The notes: generated by a model from the sequence alone, not told the origin. Positions 1-7,893 are shown, counted from the stretch's first letter. The stretch: DNA of 64,000 nt from Flavobacterium sp. MC2016-06 (GCF_009711165.2 NZ_WMID02000016.1:62001-126000); one strand, 5' to 3'. Translations and numbers: made by a program.

Positions 1-1
1 A

Positions 2-355
2 GATGTAATTCCTGCGGAATTAAACATTACTTTAAAGCCTAGAGTTGATTTTGCTCAAGAAGCTTCATTTACAACTACAGACAACGTTTCTCCGTTAGAA
101 TTAACAATCGAAGAAACTTTACGCTTAAGAGCAGAAGAAAGAAGAAAGAAACTAAAAGAATTTAATTATAAGTTCCACAATAATGTTTCTAGAATTGACG
201 AACTTGAAAAAGAGCCAGCTTACAAAAGATTAGGTATCGATCTTTCAAATAATCAGTCAAATACAACAAATTCTAGAATCTCTGTAGGTACAGATAGTAA
301 CAATGATTTACAATTGCGTTCAAACAATTCGTTTTTGCACGACAACGTAGATTAA
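2..355 (+). CDS. ftsZ: FtsZ cell-division GTPase, C-terminal end (partial)
   Basis: The open frame enters from the left edge and ends in a TAA. It encodes about 117 residues: an Arg/Lys/Glu-rich stretch (TLRLRAEERRKKLKEF), then EPAYKRLGIDL, an Asn/Ser-rich linker and the tail DLQLRSNNSFLHDNVD. In Bacteroidota FtsZ the GTPase core is followed by such a charged linker and a short conserved tail that binds FtsA and other partners. The tubulin-like GTPase core lies outside the window, so the call rests on the tail and on the yqeY gene that follows, a common flavobacterial order. The role is assembly of the cytokinetic Z-ring at midcell. Confidence 0.82.
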   Translation, partial: DVIPAELNITLKPRVDFAQEASFTTTDNVSPLELTIEETLRLRAEERRKKLKEFNYKFHNNVSRIDELEKEPAYKRLGIDLSNNQSNTTNSRISVGTDSNNDLQLRSNNSFLHDNVD

Positions 356-379
356 TACTACTTCTATAATAATTTTAGT

Positions 380-418
380 AACCCGAAAATTGGATTTAAT
401 TTTCGGGTTATTTTTTTT
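380..418 (+). terminator. Rho-independent terminator after ftsZ
   Basis: Perfect 12-bp inverted repeat (AACCCGAAAATT / AATTTTCGGGTT) with a 6-nt loop, followed by a run of T. It starts 24 bp after the ftsZ stop. Confidence 0.85.
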
Positions 419-514
419 ATCTTCGCACAGAATTTAAGAATTTGACTTTTATAAGTAGTATATAAAATAAATATTGTCTTCCTAAGCAAAGTAGAAGGTT
501 GATTCAATATAAAA

Positions 515-539
515 GGCTTCGACTTCGCTCAGCCTGACA
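515..539. repeat. Solo copy of a dispersed intergenic repeat
   Basis: A 25-bp segment beginning GGCTTCGACTTCGCTCAG. It resembles the 'cgaagtcgag / cctcagaatgaca' family seen in larger blocks at 27640-27933 and 28572-28975. It is a single copy with no ORF. Confidence 0.35.
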
Positions 540-627
540 AAGTGTATTAGATTAAAACAAGTCACTAAGAAATTTTCAAGTTATAATATCAATATATAAG
601 CATAGCTTATTTAAATACGAAACAAAA

Positions 628-1077
628 ATGAGTTTACAAACATTAATCATGGACGAGATTAAAACCGCCATGAGAGCCAAAGATACAGTAGCATTAGAAG
701 CATTAAGAGCCATTAAATCTGAAATGTTATTAGCAGCAACTGCATCTGGATCTAAAGAAGACTTAACAGAAGACGATGAAGTTAAATTACTTCAGAAATT
801 AGTAAAAACACGTAAAGAAAGCGCTAGAATTTTTACAGAACAAAATCGTCCAGATTTAGCTGAGCCAGAATTAGCTCAGATTGCTGTAATCGAGAAATTT
901 TTACCAGCACAATTAAGTGAAGAAGAAGTAGAAGCTGTAATTGCTAAAATTATCGCCGAAACTGGAGCTTCTGGAATTGCATCAATGGGAAAAGTTATGG
1001 GATTGGCATCTGCACAATTGGGCGGAACTGCTGAAGGTAAAACGATCTCTACGATTGTGAAAAAACTATTGGTTTAA
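628..1077 (+). CDS. yqeY: GatB/YqeY domain protein
   Basis: A 149-residue protein of the usual YqeY length, beginning MSLQTLIMDEIKTAMRAKD. It has the helical N-terminal domain (residues 1-95) with the signature ALRAIKSEMLLA and a C-terminal GatB-like tail domain with GASGIASMGKVMG. The family shares its tail with the GatB subunit of tRNA-dependent amidotransferase and is thought to interact with tRNA; its exact role is not settled. It stands alone between ftsZ and a tRNA-Arg gene. The ATG is preceded by an A-rich leader without a clear Shine-Dalgarno, which is normal in this group. Confidence 0.92.
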   Translation: MSLQTLIMDEIKTAMRAKDTVALEALRAIKSEMLLAATASGSKEDLTEDDEVKLLQKLVKTRKESARIFTEQNRPDLAEPELAQIAVIEKFLPAQLSEEEVEAVIAKIIAETGASGIASMGKVMGLASAQLGGTAEGKTISTIVKKLLV

Positions 1078-1158
1078 AATAAATTTTAGATATTAGAGTG
1101 TAGATTTTAGATTCCAATAAGTAATCTAAAATCTACACTCTGAAATCAGCAATTAACT

Positions 1159-1232
1159 GACCGCGTAGTTCAACTGGATAGAATATCAGATTTCGGCTCT
1201 GAGGGTTGGGGGTTCGAACCCCTCCGCGGTCA
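1159..1232 (+). tRNA. tRNA-Arg (anticodon TCG)
   Basis: A full cloverleaf can be drawn: acceptor GACCGCG/CGCGGTC with discriminator A, D stem GTTC/GAAT, anticodon stem TCAGA/TCTGA around loop TTTCGGC, T stem GGGGG/CCCTC around TTCGAAC. The anticodon is TCG, which reads CGN arginine codons. CCA is not encoded. The 74-nt length is normal. It lies about 180 bp left of the first recognisable repeat of the cassette array. Confidence 0.95.
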
Positions 1233-1244
1233 CTACAAAAATTA

Positions 1245-1281
1245 AAAAGCCTGCAAAATATACATTTGCAGGCTTTTTTAT
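1245..1281 (+). terminator. Terminator after tRNA-Arg
   Basis: Inverted repeat AAAAGCCTGCAAA / TTTGCAGGCTTTT with a short AT loop, ending in a T run. It starts 13 bp downstream of the tRNA. Confidence 0.85.
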
Positions 1282-1410
1282 GTTCGAAAATCTTTTAGTT
1301 ATTTTTTTACTTTTTACAAAATCAATTTACGCGAGTAATGTTAGTATGGATTTCAACACGGTTATTTAATTTATAGATTATATTTTTTCTTACTGCTAAT
1401 CTAATTACAA

Positions 1411-1470
1411 AATGATCTTTAAATTCACTCAAATGTCCAAACTTGGTGTAACAGCTTTTAACGGTTCATT
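1411..1470 (-). repeat. Degenerate attC-like site (distal end of array)
   Basis: Only the right arm is recognisable: ATCTTTAAATTCACTCAAAT followed by GTGTAACAGCTTTTAACGG. It aligns with the right arms of the full repeats further right. Its outer end (TTTAACGGTTCATTGT) is nearly the inverse of the left end of the next repeat (rc GTTAGCGGTCATTGT), apart from one inserted T and two changes, so it once closed the GNAT cassette. The left arm cannot be traced in 1290-1410. Confidence 0.55.
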
Positions 1471-1481
1471 GTTTCTGTTGT

Positions 1482-1991
1482 TTATTCTTTTAGTTTTAGT
1501 TTCCAATTGAATAATGTTTTTGTTTCTTCAATTTTCAAAAAATTATTTTTCAACAAGATTTTAAATGAAGCGATATTTTCTTTTTCGGTAGACGCAATTA
1601 TTGAAAATACCTTAGGTTGGGATTTAGCCCAAGTTATTAATCCAGCAACAGCTTCTGTCATAAACCCTTTTTTTTGAAATTCTTCATAAGTTCCATATCC
1701 AATTTCAATTTCTCCATCTGAATTTGGTTCTCCAACAATGCAAATATCTCCAACCATTTTGTTGTCAACTTTTGAAATTGCTGTCCAAAGAGTTGAGTAT
1801 AAGTAGTTTTTAGTCGTATCGGCTACATTTGGTAAAATTGTTTGTTCAAAAGCTTCTTTTAGTTCGGGTGAAATTTTTCTTGAAGTTGTATTTAAATTTA
1901 ATTCTTCTTCCAAAGAGTTGTCACATTTAGTATATTTTACTAATTGCTCATAATTTAATGGTCGTAAAATAAGTCGTTCTGTTTCTATCAT
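1482..1991 (-). CDS. GNAT-family N-acetyltransferase (RimJ/RimL type), cassette 1
   Basis: A 169-residue protein starting MIETERLILRPLNYEQL, the classic opening of RimJ/RimL-like acetyltransferases. A central IGYGTYEEFQKKGFMTEAV corresponds to motif A, which binds acetyl-CoA (normally Q/RxxGxG/A), and SFKILLKNNFLKIEE matches the C-terminal motif B region. Members transfer acetyl from acetyl-CoA to amines of small molecules or protein N-termini; the substrate cannot be read here. The stop lies just right of the degenerate attC-like site and the start is 42 bp from the next repeat, so it is a single-gene cassette. GNAT enzymes are frequent integron cargo. Confidence 0.85.
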   Translation of the reverse strand: MIETERLILRPLNYEQLVKYTKCDNSLEEELNLNTTSRKISPELKEAFEQTILPNVADTTKNYLYSTLWTAISKVDNKMVGDICIVGEPNSDGEIEIGYGTYEEFQKKGFMTEAVAGLITWAKSQPKVFSIIASTEKENIASFKILLKNNFLKIEETKTLFNWKLKLKE

Positions 1992-2032
1992 TTTTGGTTG
2001 TTAATTTTTGGATGGTGAGGAATTACAATGAC

Positions 2033-2165
2033 CGCTAACTTTCTGACGCTGCAAGAAGTTTGGGATTAAAGATGAGAGTTTTTTCCATTATGCACAAATT
2101 TTCCAAATATAAAACCATTTTTAAATTCAGCCAAATGCCTAAATCTCTTGTAACGGTTGTTAGTG
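2033..2165 (-). repeat. attC-like site 1
   Basis: 133-bp imperfect palindrome. Left end CGCTAAC, right end GTTAGTG; inner arms GCAAGAAGTTTGGGATTAAA and CCTAAATCTCTTGTAACGG pair with a few bulges. Its right end continues as GTTAGTGGTAGTGGC, which matches the inverse of the left end of the next repeat (4441-4455) in 14 of 15 bases. In integron terms, R'' of this cassette pairs with the R' half that starts the same cassette. Confidence 0.75.
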
Positions 2166-2190
2166 GTAGTGGCTTTTCTCAGTTAGAGGT

Positions 2191-3105
2191 TTAGTTAAAA
2201 GATTGTCTAAATTCCAACGGACTCAAATTCGTTTTACTTTTAAATATTTTAGTAAAAGAGGAGGAGTGTTCAAAACCTAATTGATAAGCAATTTCGGTGA
2301 TTGTTAATTTTGTTGTTGATATTTTTTCTTTTGCTTTTTCAATCAATTTATTGTGTATGTGTTGTTGTGCATTTTGTCCAGTCATTGAACGTAACATATC
2401 ACTTAAATAATTGGGGGAAATATTTAATTGTTCTGACAAAAATTTAACGGTCGGAACTCCTTGATTTGATGAATTTTCGTTATCAAAATAATTATCTAAA
2501 ATATCCTCTAACTTCTGTAACAGTTCATTATTTATTACTTTTCGTGTAATGAACTGTCTTTTATAAAAACGATTGCTATAACTCAATAAAGTTTCTATTT
2601 GCGATATCAGTACATCTTGACTAAAGTCGTCAATCCTATTTTGTAATTCATCCTCAATGATTTTAAAAATTGAAAAAACAGTTGATTTTTCTTTATCCGA
2701 TAAATGCAAAGCTTCATTTACAGCATAAGAAAAGAAACCGTATTGTTTTATTTTTTTTGCTAATGGATAGGATAATAAAAAATCAGGATGAATGAACAAT
2801 AACTTACCTGTATTTTCAGTATCATCTGGCGCTTCAAAGACTTGATTTGGTGCTGTGAAAATCATTCCGCCTTCCCCAAAATCAAAATAATTTTGTCCAT
2901 ATTTTACCCGTTTATGAAAACTTGATTTATAAGCTATTTTAAAAAATTTTAAAATGTACGAATTGGATAATTCATCTGGCGATTCTTTAATGTCTTCTAT
3001 GTCAATAAGGCTTACCAATGGGTGCAAGGGCTTTGGTAGCCCGAGCACTTTATGGAATTCTGTTAGAGATTCAAATTTATAAGGACTATTTTCATCTTTA
3101 TTCAT
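2191..3105 (-). CDS. AraC-family transcriptional regulator, cassette 2
   Basis: A 304-residue protein. The first 200 residues are a variable sensing domain; the last 90 form the double helix-turn-helix of AraC/XylS regulators: VKFLSEQLNISPNYLSDMLR, then ITEIAYQLGFEHSSSFTKIF and the closing KSKTNLSPLEFRQS. It lies 23 bp downstream of the PobA-like hydroxylase on the same strand, within one cassette, so it probably controls that enzyme or responds to its substrate. AraC-type PobR/PobC regulators of pobA are known in pseudomonads and rhizobia. Its stop is 25 bp from the attC-like site. Function of the ligand domain is unknown. Confidence 0.9.
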   Translation of the reverse strand: MNKDENSPYKFESLTEFHKVLGLPKPLHPLVSLIDIEDIKESPDELSNSYILKFFKIAYKSSFHKRVKYGQNYFDFGEGGMIFTAPNQVFEAPDDTENTGKLLFIHPDFLLSYPLAKKIKQYGFFSYAVNEALHLSDKEKSTVFSIFKIIEDELQNRIDDFSQDVLISQIETLLSYSNRFYKRQFITRKVINNELLQKLEDILDNYFDNENSSNQGVPTVKFLSEQLNISPNYLSDMLRSMTGQNAQQHIHNKLIEKAKEKISTTKLTITEIAYQLGFEHSSSFTKIFKSKTNLSPLEFRQSFN

Positions 3106-3128
3106 AATGCTAAAATAAGATATTTCTA

Positions 3129-4307
3129 CTAAACATTTCCTCGTTGGTATTCGCTATGCAAACGAATTGCTGCTGGTGAATTAAATAAAGTATCCAATTG
3201 TGCACGGGCAGTCATTTGGCGAAATTTTCCGTGTTGTGTAGGATTTCCAGCATCGTGCATAAGATTGGTCATTGAAATGGCAAAATCTTGGTATGTCCAA
3301 ATATGTGGTAAACAAGTATTGGAATATTCGTTTAATGTTTTTAAGTTATTATCTTTTACAGCATCTAAAATTGCTTGTGCCAAAATATCAACATCGAAAA
3401 GCGCAAGATTCATTCCTTTTGCACTTGTAGGAGGTACAAGATGTGCTACATCGCCAGCAAGAAAGAGATTTCTGTATTGCATTGGAGAATGAACTACGCT
3501 ACGCAATGGAACAAATTGTTTGTCAATTATGGTTGAATTTGGTATAGTTGAATCGTTCAAACGTAATCGAATTTCATCCCAAAATCTTTCATCAGACCAA
3601 TCTTGTGGTCCATCACTCAAATCACATTGTAAATAATATCGGCTTCTCTGTGGTCCACGAGGAAGTTGTCCAACAAAACCATAATCACTTACAGCCATAA
3701 TTGGATGTCCTACAACTGGAGCTTCTACGTGTGCTGCCAACCACGAATATCCAAACTCATAACTGTACTTGGTCAAAACTCCATTAGGAATTGATGAACG
3801 ACTCATTCCTCTACTACCATCGCAGCCAATAATGTAGTCGCAAGTAATTTCGTGAGTTCCATTTGCGTCAGAATAGGTAACTGTGGTAGGTTTATTTTCT
3901 TCATTTTGAATAAGAACATTATTGACATCAAAACGAACATCACCGTCCATTTTATCTATTAATGTTTTTAGTAAATTGTTAACGAGCATTTGTTGGGTAC
4001 AAAACCGACCTGATTTGCCATTCTCTTCAATAATTTCAAAAATTCGGCTTTCTCCATTTACTCTATAATCAATTGTTTGAGCAACTGGTCCAGCAAGTAA
4101 TTCATCTGCCAATCCCCATCTTTCAAACATATCTACACCACGTGCTTCTATAACACCTGCTCGTTGTAAAGTTTCTACAGAACTTCTATTTTGGGTTTCT
4201 AAAACCACACAAGTGATATCTGATTTCTGTAAAAAAGCAGCCAAGGTAAGACCTGAAACACCCGCTCCAATAATGGCAACAGTTATTTTTTCTTCATTGT
4301 AATCCAT
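3129..4307 (-). CDS. pobA: 4-hydroxybenzoate 3-monooxygenase-like FAD hydroxylase, cassette 2
   Basis: A 392-residue class A flavoprotein hydroxylase, the same length as PobA. Visible: the Rossmann FAD loop VAIIGAGVSGLTLAAFL, the RAGVIE motif, the DG motif CDYIIGCDGSRGMSR, RSRYYLQ and WSDERFWDEIRLRL as in PobA, and the second FAD motif LFLAGDVAHLVPPTSAKGMN. The family uses FAD, NADPH and O2 to ortho-hydroxylate para-hydroxybenzoate to protocatechuate. The substrate here may be a related phenol, since no ring-cleavage genes are nearby. It is the first gene of a two-gene unit with an AraC regulator, in a cassette of about 2.3 kb, long for integron cargo. The 142 bp before the start may hold its promoter. 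Confidence 0.85.
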   Translation of the reverse strand: MDYNEEKITVAIIGAGVSGLTLAAFLQKSDITCVVLETQNRSSVETLQRAGVIEARGVDMFERWGLADELLAGPVAQTIDYRVNGESRIFEIIEENGKSGRFCTQQMLVNNLLKTLIDKMDGDVRFDVNNVLIQNEENKPTTVTYSDANGTHEITCDYIIGCDGSRGMSRSSIPNGVLTKYSYEFGYSWLAAHVEAPVVGHPIMAVSDYGFVGQLPRGPQRSRYYLQCDLSDGPQDWSDERFWDEIRLRLNDSTIPNSTIIDKQFVPLRSVVHSPMQYRNLFLAGDVAHLVPPTSAKGMNLALFDVDILAQAILDAVKDNNLKTLNEYSNTCLPHIWTYQDFAISMTNLMHDAGNPTQHGKFRQMTARAQLDTLFNSPAAIRLHSEYQRGNV

Positions 4308-4448
4308 AATTTAGTTCATTTAAATATCGAAGTACAAAGGTCAATAGATTGCTGTTGTCCGAATTAGGCGAATTGAAGTATTTTTTAGCCAAAATAAGAA
4401 TTTAAATGATTATCAGATATCATATGAATTCCCTTTTTTTGCCATTAC

Positions 4449-4581
4449 CACTAACGTCCTGGCGTTACAAGAGGTTTGGGATTAAAGATGCGAGTTTTTT
4501 CCATTATGCACAAATCTTCCAAGTACAAAACCATCTTGAAATTTAGCCAAATGCCCAAATCTCTATTAACGGCTGTTATGC
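4449..4581 (-). repeat. attC-like site 2
   Basis: 133-bp copy. Left end CACTAAC, right end GTTATGC, a typical integron core sequence. Inner arms GCGTTACAAGAGGTTTGGG and GCCCAAATCTCTATTAACGG pair. The right end has no inverse match at the next visible boundary, because the neighbouring site at 5103 is only half present. Confidence 0.75.
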
Positions 4582-4586
4582 GATGT

Positions 4587-5102
4587 TTAATTTGTACAGA
4601 ATTTTAAGTTCTTCCAATCTATTATTACTTTTTGTTCCTTTATATCAAATTCAAACTTGTCTAATTCAAATTTGACATTGTTGCATGTAAATATTATTTT
4701 TGGATTTTGTAATTGATTTAAATATTCATAACCTATCAATTGAGTATAACAGTGAACTGAAGTAATCATTTTTTTTTCTTCATCAGTAAATTTTTCATAA
4801 TCAGTAGTAACAGTTTTACGCATTGGAATTTCAATATTGCCTAAATTAGCCTTTACGTTTTTCGGAATGTTTATGATTTCAATCGATATCCAGGATTCAA
4901 GAAAAAAAATATTATTTAATTTTTCTGGCAGATCTAATGAGAAAATTCCATCACCATCAGTTGTTATGTATGGAACTTTTTTGTTAACTGAAATCATTGA
5001 CCAAACTCCTTTATCAAATAAAGTTGTTCGTCCAGATAATTGGGCTTGAGAGTTTAAAGTAAGTAACAACAGTAATATTATATAGTATGTGTTCTTTTTC
5101 AT
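4587..5102 (-). CDS. Secreted protein of unknown function, cassette 3a
   Basis: 171 residues with a clear Sec signal peptide (MKKNTYYIILLLLLTLNSQA, cleavage near residue 20). The mature part starts QLSGRTTLFDKGVW and contains TTDGDGIFSLDLPE, which resembles the 'TD.DG.F.L' strand of carboxypeptidase-regulatory-like beta-sandwich domains; the rest is not recognised. It is probably periplasmic or surface-exposed. The stop is 5 bp from an attC-like site, and the start codon directly abuts a half attC-like site, leaving almost no room for a promoter of its own. It may be read from the gene to its right. Confidence 0.7.
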   Translation of the reverse strand: MKKNTYYIILLLLLTLNSQAQLSGRTTLFDKGVWSMISVNKKVPYITTDGDGIFSLDLPEKLNNIFFLESWISIEIINIPKNVKANLGNIEIPMRKTVTTDYEKFTDEEKKMITSVHCYTQLIGYEYLNQLQNPKIIFTCNNVKFELDKFEFDIKEQKVIIDWKNLKFCTN

Positions 5103-5130
5103 AAATCTCTTGTAGCATTGTTGTGAGTGG
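5103..5130 (-). repeat. Half attC-like site
   Basis: Only the right arm end is present: AAATCTCTTGTAGC followed by ATTGTTGTGAGTGG, which lines up with the right ends of the full repeats (AAATCTCTTGTAACGGCTGTTGTG). The left arm is gone and the ORF to the left begins at the break. This looks like a deletion that fused two cassettes. Confidence 0.6.
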
Positions 5131-5135
5131 CTTCC

Positions 5136-5699
5136 TTAGGTTGTTTGGTATAAATGTACTATTTGGTTATGTTCTCTACTATAAAACACATATATTTTCT
5201 TATCGCAAGAATCTGCACAAAATGGATATGTTTCGATTTCAGTAATAAATACCATTGGATTTCCATTTGTGTCGTTTGGTGTTGCATCTCCTTGCCACCA
5301 TTCTGGCTCCCCTCCAATTTTAATTTCGGCAATATTAAATTTATTTCCAGTATTTAGAAATTCATTTTTAGACCCTTCAAATTTTTCTTTTGTTTCGATT
5401 TGATATTCTTTCCAATCATCTGTTGTGTCAAAATATGCTAAATCAGTGTCGAAATTGTATTTGTCGTTTTCAATTGTAAAAGAAATCATTGTATCAGTAC
5501 AATATTCTGTAAAATATTTTACAGTTTCTCTATTGTATGGATCTTCATTAAATTGAAGAATAAAAAAATAACCTTCCCAATTTTCATTAATAAGTGTTTT
5601 TGGAATTGCAACTACGGGTAAGAAAATTTCGGAATGTCTATCTGTAATATTGTTAAAGACATCTTCTAATTTTGGAAATAAGATTAATACATTTTTCAT
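5136..5699 (-). CDS. Hypothetical protein with DUF1963-like C-terminus, cassette 3b
   Basis: 187 residues without signal peptide, acidic, cytosolic by appearance. The C-terminal third reads KIGGEPEWWQGDATP, then GNPMVFITEIE, a short Cys-containing segment and KIYVFYSREHNQIVHLYQ. This pattern (GG.P.W.Q, then M.F..QI, then .YVFY) resembles the end of DUF1963/YwqG-type proteins, whose function is unknown. The match is by eye only. It lies between attC-like site 3 and the half site, 38 bp from the former. Confidence 0.65.
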   Translation of the reverse strand: MKNVLILFPKLEDVFNNITDRHSEIFLPVVAIPKTLINENWEGYFFILQFNEDPYNRETVKYFTEYCTDTMISFTIENDKYNFDTDLAYFDTTDDWKEYQIETKEKFEGSKNEFLNTGNKFNIAEIKIGGEPEWWQGDATPNDTNGNPMVFITEIETYPFCADSCDKKIYVFYSREHNQIVHLYQTT

Positions 5700-5737
5700 T
5701 CTGAATTTTTATTTAATATAGTTGGTTTTAAAGTTAT

Positions 5738-5869
5738 GCAAAACGTTCTCGCGCTACAAGAGGTTGGGAATAAAGGTGCGTAATTTTTCCATTATGCAAT
5801 AATCTTCCAAATACAAAACCAACTTCAAATTAAGCTTAAAACCCCAATCTTCCCAAACGGCTGTTAGCA
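5738..5869 (-). repeat. attC-like site 3
   Basis: 132-bp copy, the most diverged of the full sites. Left end GCAAAAC, right end GTTAGCA. The right end GTTAGCAGTAGATTT matches the inverse of the left end of site 4 (GCTAGCGGTAAGTTT) in 11 of 15 bases, so it belongs to the cassette at 5888-6289. Confidence 0.7.
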
Positions 5870-5887
5870 GTAGATTTTATTCTCTAT

Positions 5888-6289
5888 TTAGTTTTCTTGT
5901 TTAAATACTAGTGGTTTCATTTCAATATTTTTATTAATTAATGTTGATTTTTGAATTGTCATTTTATTAAATTCGTTACAATTATCGATTATCAAAATGC
6001 CTTTTTTAACTTTCCATTTATATGTTTTTTCTAAGTTATCATACATATGTTCATACATTTCTTTTCTTTCAGGAATAACCTCGGCTAACACCTTATAGGA
6101 AATGACCACAGAATCTTTTTTAAAGTCTAAAATACGATAAGTATACAACATGCCTATTCCATCTTTGCAAGTTGCTCCAACTTCTGCGATATATCTTTTG
6201 CCCATTGGTGAAGCTTGAGCATTCGCTTTTAGTGAAATACATGTAAGAGCAATCAACACAAAAAATAATTTTAATATAATAATCCTCAT
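5888..6289 (-). CDS. Small secreted protein of unknown function, cassette 4
   Basis: 133 residues. The N-terminus MRIIILKLFFVLIALTCIS ending ...KANAQA is a Sec signal peptide. The mature domain (about 108 residues) contains KRYIAEVGATCKDGIGMLYTY and several alternating hydrophobic strands, suggesting a small beta-rich periplasmic protein. No family is recognised. The stop is 18 bp from attC-like site 3; 77 bp separate the start from site 4. On the minus strand of that gap a TACATTTT preceded by TTG resembles the flavobacterial promoter with one mismatch, so the cassette may carry its own promoter. Confidence 0.7.
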   Translation of the reverse strand: MRIIILKLFFVLIALTCISLKANAQASPMGKRYIAEVGATCKDGIGMLYTYRILDFKKDSVVISYKVLAEVIPERKEMYEHMYDNLEKTYKWKVKKGILIIDNCNEFNKMTIQKSTLINKNIEMKPLVFKQEN

Positions 6290-6366
6290 TTTAAAATTTC
6301 AGTTTTTAATGTTGTTTGGTTAAAATGTATGATATTCTGAATTTACAATTTTTGTAGTAAACTTAC

Positions 6367-6499
6367 CGCTAGCGTTCTGGCGATATACGAGGTTTGGGAT
6401 TAAAGATGCGAGTTTTTTCCATTATGCACAAATTACCCAAATACAAAACCATCTTTAAATTCAGCCTAATGCCCAAATCTCTTGTAATGGCTATTGGCA
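6367..6499 (-). repeat. attC-like site 4
   Basis: 133-bp copy. Left end CGCTAGC (one base off the CGCTAAC of site 1) and right end ATTGGCA, where the first base of the expected GTT is changed. Both outer cores are altered, so this copy may be a poor recombination substrate, although the inner arms (GAGGTTTGGGATTAAAGATG / CATCTTTAAATTCAGCC) are intact. Confidence 0.7.
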
Positions 6500-6521
6500 G
6501 AAGTGCTTTTCTTCAAATTTT

Positions 6522-7004
6522 TTATTCTTCACATATTCTCAATTCCCAATTATTATTTTTTACAAAATTTAGAAACCTACTTAAGTCATTTATACAATTG
6601 TCATCCCAAATACCTATTTGTGGACTTTGTCTATATTGCTCAATAATTTCTGGAATTATTTTTATTATCCAATCAAGTTCATTTTCTGTAATTAACTCAG
6701 CAATTGATTCAATATCCCGCCATCCTTTGCATTCATACCAGTTTTTAATAAAATTTGGCAATTCTTGATATTCTTTTTTATTAACTATAAGTGCTCTTAT
6801 AAATGAATCAAAATAGCCTTCCCAAAGACTAAAAAAATAAATATTATTTTCTCCTTGCGTTAGCTGAATTTCGTGAAATTTATCTTTCTCGTACTCTTTA
6901 ATATTTTTTTCAAATACAGTTTCTTTTGAATTGGTGTATAGCCTAATCTCTGTTTCTCCTAAAAAATCAGAATAGTAGTCCAACTTTAAAAGCTTTATTT
7001 TCAT
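6522..7004 (-). CDS. Hypothetical protein, cassette 5
   Basis: 160 residues, no signal peptide or membrane segment. The N-terminal half is beta-rich (MKIKLLKLDYYSDFLGETEI), and the C-terminal half is helical and acidic with several Trp (ECKGWRDIESIAELI, SPQIGIWDDNCINDLSRFL). Such small acidic soluble proteins include immunity proteins, but no family is recognised, so no function is assigned. The stop is 22 bp from attC-like site 4 and the start 51 bp from site 5. Confidence 0.65.
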   Translation of the reverse strand: MKIKLLKLDYYSDFLGETEIRLYTNSKETVFEKNIKEYEKDKFHEIQLTQGENNIYFFSLWEGYFDSFIRALIVNKKEYQELPNFIKNWYECKGWRDIESIAELITENELDWIIKIIPEIIEQYRQSPQIGIWDDNCINDLSRFLNFVKNNNWELRICEE

Positions 7005-7055
7005 CAGTCAGATTTTGTTATTAAATACCTAATTCTCCTGCCCTTTAGCATTTTT

Positions 7056-7186
7056 TTTAAACGTCCTGACCTTACAAAAGGTTTGGAATTAAAGATGAGA
7101 GTTTTTTCCATTATGCACAAGTTTTCCAAGTACATAACCATTTTTTAAATTCAGCCTTTTGACCAAATCTCTTGTAGCTGTTGTGT
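7056..7186 (-). repeat. attC-like site 5
   Basis: 131-bp copy. Right end GTTGTGTGTAGTTTA matches the inverse of the left end of site 6 (GTTGTGCGTAATTTA) in 13 of 15 bases. The left end (TTTAAAC behind a T run) is degenerate and does not match the right end of site 4. Confidence 0.72.
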
Positions 7187-7191
7187 GTAGT

Positions 7192-7707
7192 TTATTTTGC
7201 AATATAAACACTTTGATATATTCCATTTTGTAAATGATTTGTATTCTTTTTTTCTAAGCCAATGTTGTATAATTCTTCATCAAAGCAACTAATTATAGCA
7301 TTTAAGAATGCATTACTACAAGCACCTCTATTCCAGGAATCTGTAGGATGAAATCCTGCGAAATTAATTTCAAATATTAAATATAAACGTTCACCTTTTA
7401 TCGATGAAATCCAATTAATAAAAAATTCGGCAAATTTTACCATTTCATCTTTTCCTGATTCAAAGTTTGAAATTTCAAATTTATTTTCTGGTACTTTCCA
7501 ATCTAAATAAGAATACGGAAGTTTGTCAATATTTTCATTATTTGGATAGTTTTCAAATTCATAAATATTTAATTCAATTATTGAATATTTATCGTGCTTT
7601 CGATAAAAACCTATTCCATTTAATTTTTCAAAATTCCACTTTTTTACGCTGGTTTCAATTTTAGATAAATTTTCAGCACCAGAAATTATATTCCCTAATT
7701 GTATCAT
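7192..7707 (-). CDS. Hypothetical protein, cassette 6
   Basis: 171 residues, cytosolic by appearance. It begins MIQLGNIISGAENLSKIET and contains NGIGFYRKHDKYSIIELNIYE and, near the end, EINFAGFHPTDSWNRGACSN with FLNAIISCFDEELYNIGLEK. No family recognised; alternating strands suggest a mixed alpha/beta fold. The stop lies 5 bp from attC-like site 5. The 46 bp before its start include a short stretch shared with cassettes 5 and 7. Confidence 0.65.
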   Translation of the reverse strand: MIQLGNIISGAENLSKIETSVKKWNFEKLNGIGFYRKHDKYSIIELNIYEFENYPNNENIDKLPYSYLDWKVPENKFEISNFESGKDEMVKFAEFFINWISSIKGERLYLIFEINFAGFHPTDSWNRGACSNAFLNAIISCFDEELYNIGLEKKNTNHLQNGIYQSVYIAK

Positions 7708-7753
7708 TTGGTTTCATTAATTTATTAAATTCTCCTGTTTTCGGTTAAATTAC

Positions 7754-7886
7754 GCACAACGTTCTGGCGCTACAATAGGTTTGGGATTAAATATGCGTAT
7801 TTTTTCCATTATGCACAAATTTTCCAAGTACAAAACTATCTTTAAATTCAGCCAAATACCCAAATCTCTTGTAACGGCTGTTGTGT
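7754..7886 (-). repeat. attC-like site 6
   Basis: 133-bp copy. Left end GCACAAC, right end GTTGTGT. The right end GTTGTGTGCAGTTTT matches the inverse of the left end of site 7 (GTTGTGTGCAATTTT) in 14 of 15 bases. It closes the protease cassette. Confidence 0.77.
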
Positions 7887-7893
7887 GCAGTTT

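Noticed and set aside
6394..6768. Rightward ORF of 124 codons
   Set aside because: It begins inside an attC-like repeat and runs antisense to the 6522 gene. The start peptide is shared by all repeats and is explained by repeat conservation.
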